Below, piece by piece: positions 4,098-6,331 of a stretch of 6,331 nt of DNA. A program made the position numbers and the translations under genes. Where the stretch lies: assembly GCA_026397035.1 (NCBI GenBank), contig JAPLVQ010000125.1, positions 12,031 through 18,361 of the forward strand, in the 5' to 3' direction. The notes below the pieces were generated by a model, which made no database searches, was not told the DNA's origin, and saw nothing but the letters and a program-made list of their open reading frames with translations. Positions within the stretch are counted from its first letter, which is position 1, and each line of letters begins with the position of its first letter. This stretch comes from Candidatus Iainarchaeum sp. GTDB taxonomy: Archaea; Iainarchaeota; Iainarchaeia; Iainarchaeales; JAAZKV01.

Positions 4098-6331
4098 GTG
4101 GCTAATGAGAAATACGTGTACATGTTTGAAGAGGGAGACAAGAGCATGAAGATGCTTCTTGGTGGAAAGGGATGTTTTTTAGCGGATATGACTAAACATA
4201 ATCTGCCTGTTCCTTATGGGTTCATTATTACGACTGATGTTTGTAAGTATTATTATGATCATGGAAGAAAGCATCCTAGCGAGCTTGATTCGCAGATGCA
4301 TGCAGCTATTGCTAAGTTAGAAGCTAAAACTAAGAAGAAGTTCGGCGACCCAAAGAACGCTTTATTAGTTTCTGTTAGAAGCGGGGCTCCTGCTTCCATG
4401 CCTGGAATGATGGATACTATTTTGAATTTGGGTATGAATGATGTTGTTGTTGAAGGAATTGCAAAAGCTACAAAAAATGAAAGATTTGCTTACGATTCGT
4501 ATAGAAGATTTATTACAATGTTTGGTGACGTTGTAATGGAAATTGACAGAATGAAATTCGAACACATAATGGATGAAATTAAGCACGCAAACAAAATCAA
4601 ATTTGATACTCAAATGACTACTCCTATGCTAAAAGAGTTAGTTGTTAAGTTTAAGGAATTGTACAAGAAGGAAACTAAAGAGGATTTCCCACAGGACCCA
4701 ATTGAACAATTAAAACGCTCAAGAGACGCAGTGTTTAGGTCTTGGAATAATGATAGAGCAATTATTTACAGAAGATTAAATCACGTTCCTAATGATTGGG
4801 GTACTGCTGTAAATGTACAGGAAATGGTTTTTGGTAACATGGGGGATGACTCTGGTACTGGAGTTGCTTTCACTAGAAACCCTTCTACTGGAGAGGATAA
4901 GTTTTACGGAGAGTTCTTAATGAACGCCCAAGGGGAAGATGTTGTTGCAGGTATTAGGACACCAAAGAAAATTGATGAATTGAAAAATAATTTACCAAAA
5001 GTTCACGCTGAACTTGTAGAGATTCGCGCAAAATTAGAAAAAGCGTATAAGGATATGCAGGATTTTGAGTTCACAATAGAACACGAGAAACTCTATATGC
5101 TTCAAACAAGAAACGGTAAGAGAACCGCTCACGCTGCTGTAAAAATTGCGGTTGATATGGAGAAAGAAGGAGTAATTTCAAAAGAAGATGCTGTTCTTCG
5201 TGTTGAACCTGGTTCTTTGGATCAATTATTACACAAGCAGTTTGACCCAAAGCACAAATATGTTGCTCTAACTACTGGTTTACCAGCTTCTCCTGGAGCA
5301 GCTGTTGGTAAAGTTGTTTTTAACGCAGAAGATGCAAAAATGTGGGCAGAGAGAGGAGAAAAAGTTATTTTAGCACGACTTGAAACTTCTCCTGAAGATA
5401 TTGAAGGAATGAATTCTGCTGTTGGTATTTTAACTGCTCGCGGTGGAATGACTTCTCACGCTGCGGTAGTTGCGCGCGGAATGGGTAAGTGCTGTGTTTC
5501 CGGATGCGACGAAATCGTAATGGAAGAAAAGAAAAAAATGTTCACTTGTAAAGGCACAGTTGTTAAGGAAGGGGACACAATTTCTCTAAATGGTTCCACA
5601 GGTCATGTAATAATTGGCGCAGTTCCTGTTGTAGAACCAACTCTCTCTGGAGATTTTGCTACTTTAATGAAGTGGGCTGATTCAATGAGAACACTAAAAG
5701 TTAGAACAAACGCTGACACTCCAAAAGATGCGGAACTTGCTAGAAAGTTTGGTGCTGAAGGAATTGGGTTAGTTCGAACCGAACACATGTTCTTTGAAGC
5801 AACAAGAATCAAAGCTGTAAGAGAAATGATTCTTGCTAAAGACGAGAAGGGAAGAAGAAGGGCTTTAGCTAAAATTGAACCCTTCCAACAGGAAGATTTT
5901 GAAGGAATATTTAAAGCGATGGATGGTTTGCCAGTAATAATTAGAATGCTTGATCCACCTTTACACGAGTTCTTGCCTCGCGAAGAGCAAAAGAAAGAAA
6001 TTGAGGAAATTGCTTCTGAACTTGGAGTAACTCCAAAGGATATTGTTGATACAATAGCGTCCTTACATGAATTCAACCCAATGCTTGGATTTAGAGGGTG
6101 CCGTTTAGCTGTAATATATCCTGAAATAATGGAAATGCAGGTTCGCGCAATCTTTAATGCGGCTTTAGCAGTTTCTGCTAAGGGAGTTAAAGCTTTAACA
6201 GAAATTGAAATACCAATTGTTGGTAACGTGAAAGAATATTCTCCTCTAGCTGAAATAACTAGAAAACTAGCTGTTGAAACTGAAAAAAAAAAAAAAATTC
6301 ATTACACAATAGGTTCAATGATTGAAGTTCC
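4098..6331 (+). CDS. ppdK: Pyruvate, phosphate dikinase (PPDK), 3' end outside the window
   Basis: PPDK interconverts pyruvate + ATP + Pi with PEP + AMP + PPi through a phosphohistidine, linking glycolysis and gluconeogenesis in the cytoplasm. The visible 744 residues start MANEKYVYMFEEGDKSM..LLGGKG, a typical PPDK N-terminus. The ATP-grasp domain (about 1-340) has VSVRSGAPASMPGMMDTILNLG with Arg94, TGVAFTRNPSTGEDKFYGEF, NAQGEDVVAGIRTP, and LQTRNGKRT with Gln336 and Arg338. The swivelling phosphohistidine domain has GGMTSHAAVVARG with His454, next to the catalytic His455 of the Clostridium symbiosum enzyme. The PEP/pyruvate TIM barrel has GLVRTEHMFF (Arg560), LDPPLHEFLP (preceded by Arg616) and NPMLGFRGCRL (Arg666). 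It runs off the window inside GSMIEVP, so the last roughly 130-150 residues, including the catalytic Cys near the C-terminus, are unseen. The near-constant numbering against C. symbiosum supports the GTG start. Oddities: Phe665 where PPDKs usually have His (GHRG), and a 15-A run encoding KKKK (6283-6297). Confidence 0.97.
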   Translation, partial: MANEKYVYMFEEGDKSMKMLLGGKGCFLADMTKHNLPVPYGFIITTDVCKYYYDHGRKHPSELDSQMHAAIAKLEAKTKKKFGDPKNALLVSVRSGAPASMPGMMDTILNLGMNDVVVEGIAKATKNERFAYDSYRRFITMFGDVVMEIDRMKFEHIMDEIKHANKIKFDTQMTTPMLKELVVKFKELYKKETKEDFPQDPIEQLKRSRDAVFRSWNNDRAIIYRRLNHVPNDWGTAVNVQEMVFGNMGDDSGTGVAFTRNPSTGEDKFYGEFLMNAQGEDVVAGIRTPKKIDELKNNLPKVHAELVEIRAKLEKAYKDMQDFEFTIEHEKLYMLQTRNGKRTAHAAVKIAVDMEKEGVISKEDAVLRVEPGSLDQLLHKQFDPKHKYVALTTGLPASPGAAVGKVVFNAEDAKMWAERGEKVILARLETSPEDIEGMNSAVGILTARGGMTSHAAVVARGMGKCCVSGCDEIVMEEKKKMFTCKGTVVKEGDTISLNGSTGHVIIGAVPVVEPTLSGDFATLMKWADSMRTLKVRTNADTPKDAELARKFGAEGIGLVRTEHMFFEATRIKAVREMILAKDEKGRRRALAKIEPFQQEDFEGIFKAMDGLPVIIRMLDPPLHEFLPREEQKKEIEEIASELGVTPKDIVDTIASLHEFNPMLGFRGCRLAVIYPEIMEMQVRAIFNAALAVSAKGVKALTEIEIPIVGNVKEYSPLAEITRKLAVETEKKKKIHYTIGSMIEV
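6283..6297 (+). repeat. 15-base poly-A homopolymer inside the PPDK gene
   Basis: Fifteen consecutive A span the end of a Glu codon, four AAA Lys codons and the first base of an Ile codon. The frame is correct on both sides, because GSMIEVP follows in frame. It falls in a lysine-rich, variable loop just before a conserved barrel strand. Long A-runs are prone to polymerase slippage and to sequencing or assembly length errors. Confidence 0.95.

Noticed and set aside
4365..4613. 82-codon minus-strand frame inside PPDK
   Set aside because: It is antisense to the conserved VRSGA..MPGMMDT region of PPDK and low in complexity.
5603..6076. 157-codon open frame on the minus strand inside PPDK
   Set aside because: It lies fully antisense to strongly conserved PPDK sequence (PEP-binding barrel motifs); its Ser/Ile-rich product looks like a reverse-strand shadow and has no start signals.

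Overview
The window looks like a piece of an AT-rich archaeal genome, possibly from a DPANN-type lineage such as Pacearchaeota or Woesearchaeota. The lineage is an inference from gene content and style; no rRNA or other marker is present. The archaeal signs are a TrmB-family regulator, a small DUF2683-type DNA-binding-like protein, T-rich terminators without strong hairpins, and TATA-like boxes about 26 bases ahead of inferred transcript starts. At least one gene, at 2354, appears to be leaderless.

Layout from left to right: (1) the 3' part of a TrmB-family transcriptional regulator on the + strand (2-505), followed by T-runs; (2) a convergent SGNH/GDSL-type hydrolase on the - strand (1138-539); (3) a 66-base divergent promoter region; (4) a 226-residue + strand protein of unknown function (1205-1885); (5) a small DUF2683-like protein (1969-2253), preceded by a TATA box and an array of ACACT/AGTGT half-sites that look like an operator; (6) a 529-residue protein with a signal peptide, a DUF2330-like exported region and five C-terminal membrane spans (2354-3943), with a palindrome between its TATA box and its start; (7) a T-rich terminator and promoter stretch; (8) pyruvate, phosphate dikinase (PPDK), starting at a GTG at 4098 and running off the right edge with 744 residues visible.

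The genes do not form one obvious operon. Most have their own promoter-like sequence, and no single pathway links them. PPDK is the one confidently assigned central-metabolism enzyme (pyruvate/PEP interconversion). The most interesting signals are regulatory: the helically phased half-sites ahead of the DUF2683 gene, a promoter element shared by the DUF2683 and PPDK genes, and a 15-A homopolymer inside the PPDK reading frame. I see no mobile element, CRISPR array, tRNA or rRNA, and no convincing new multi-gene system.
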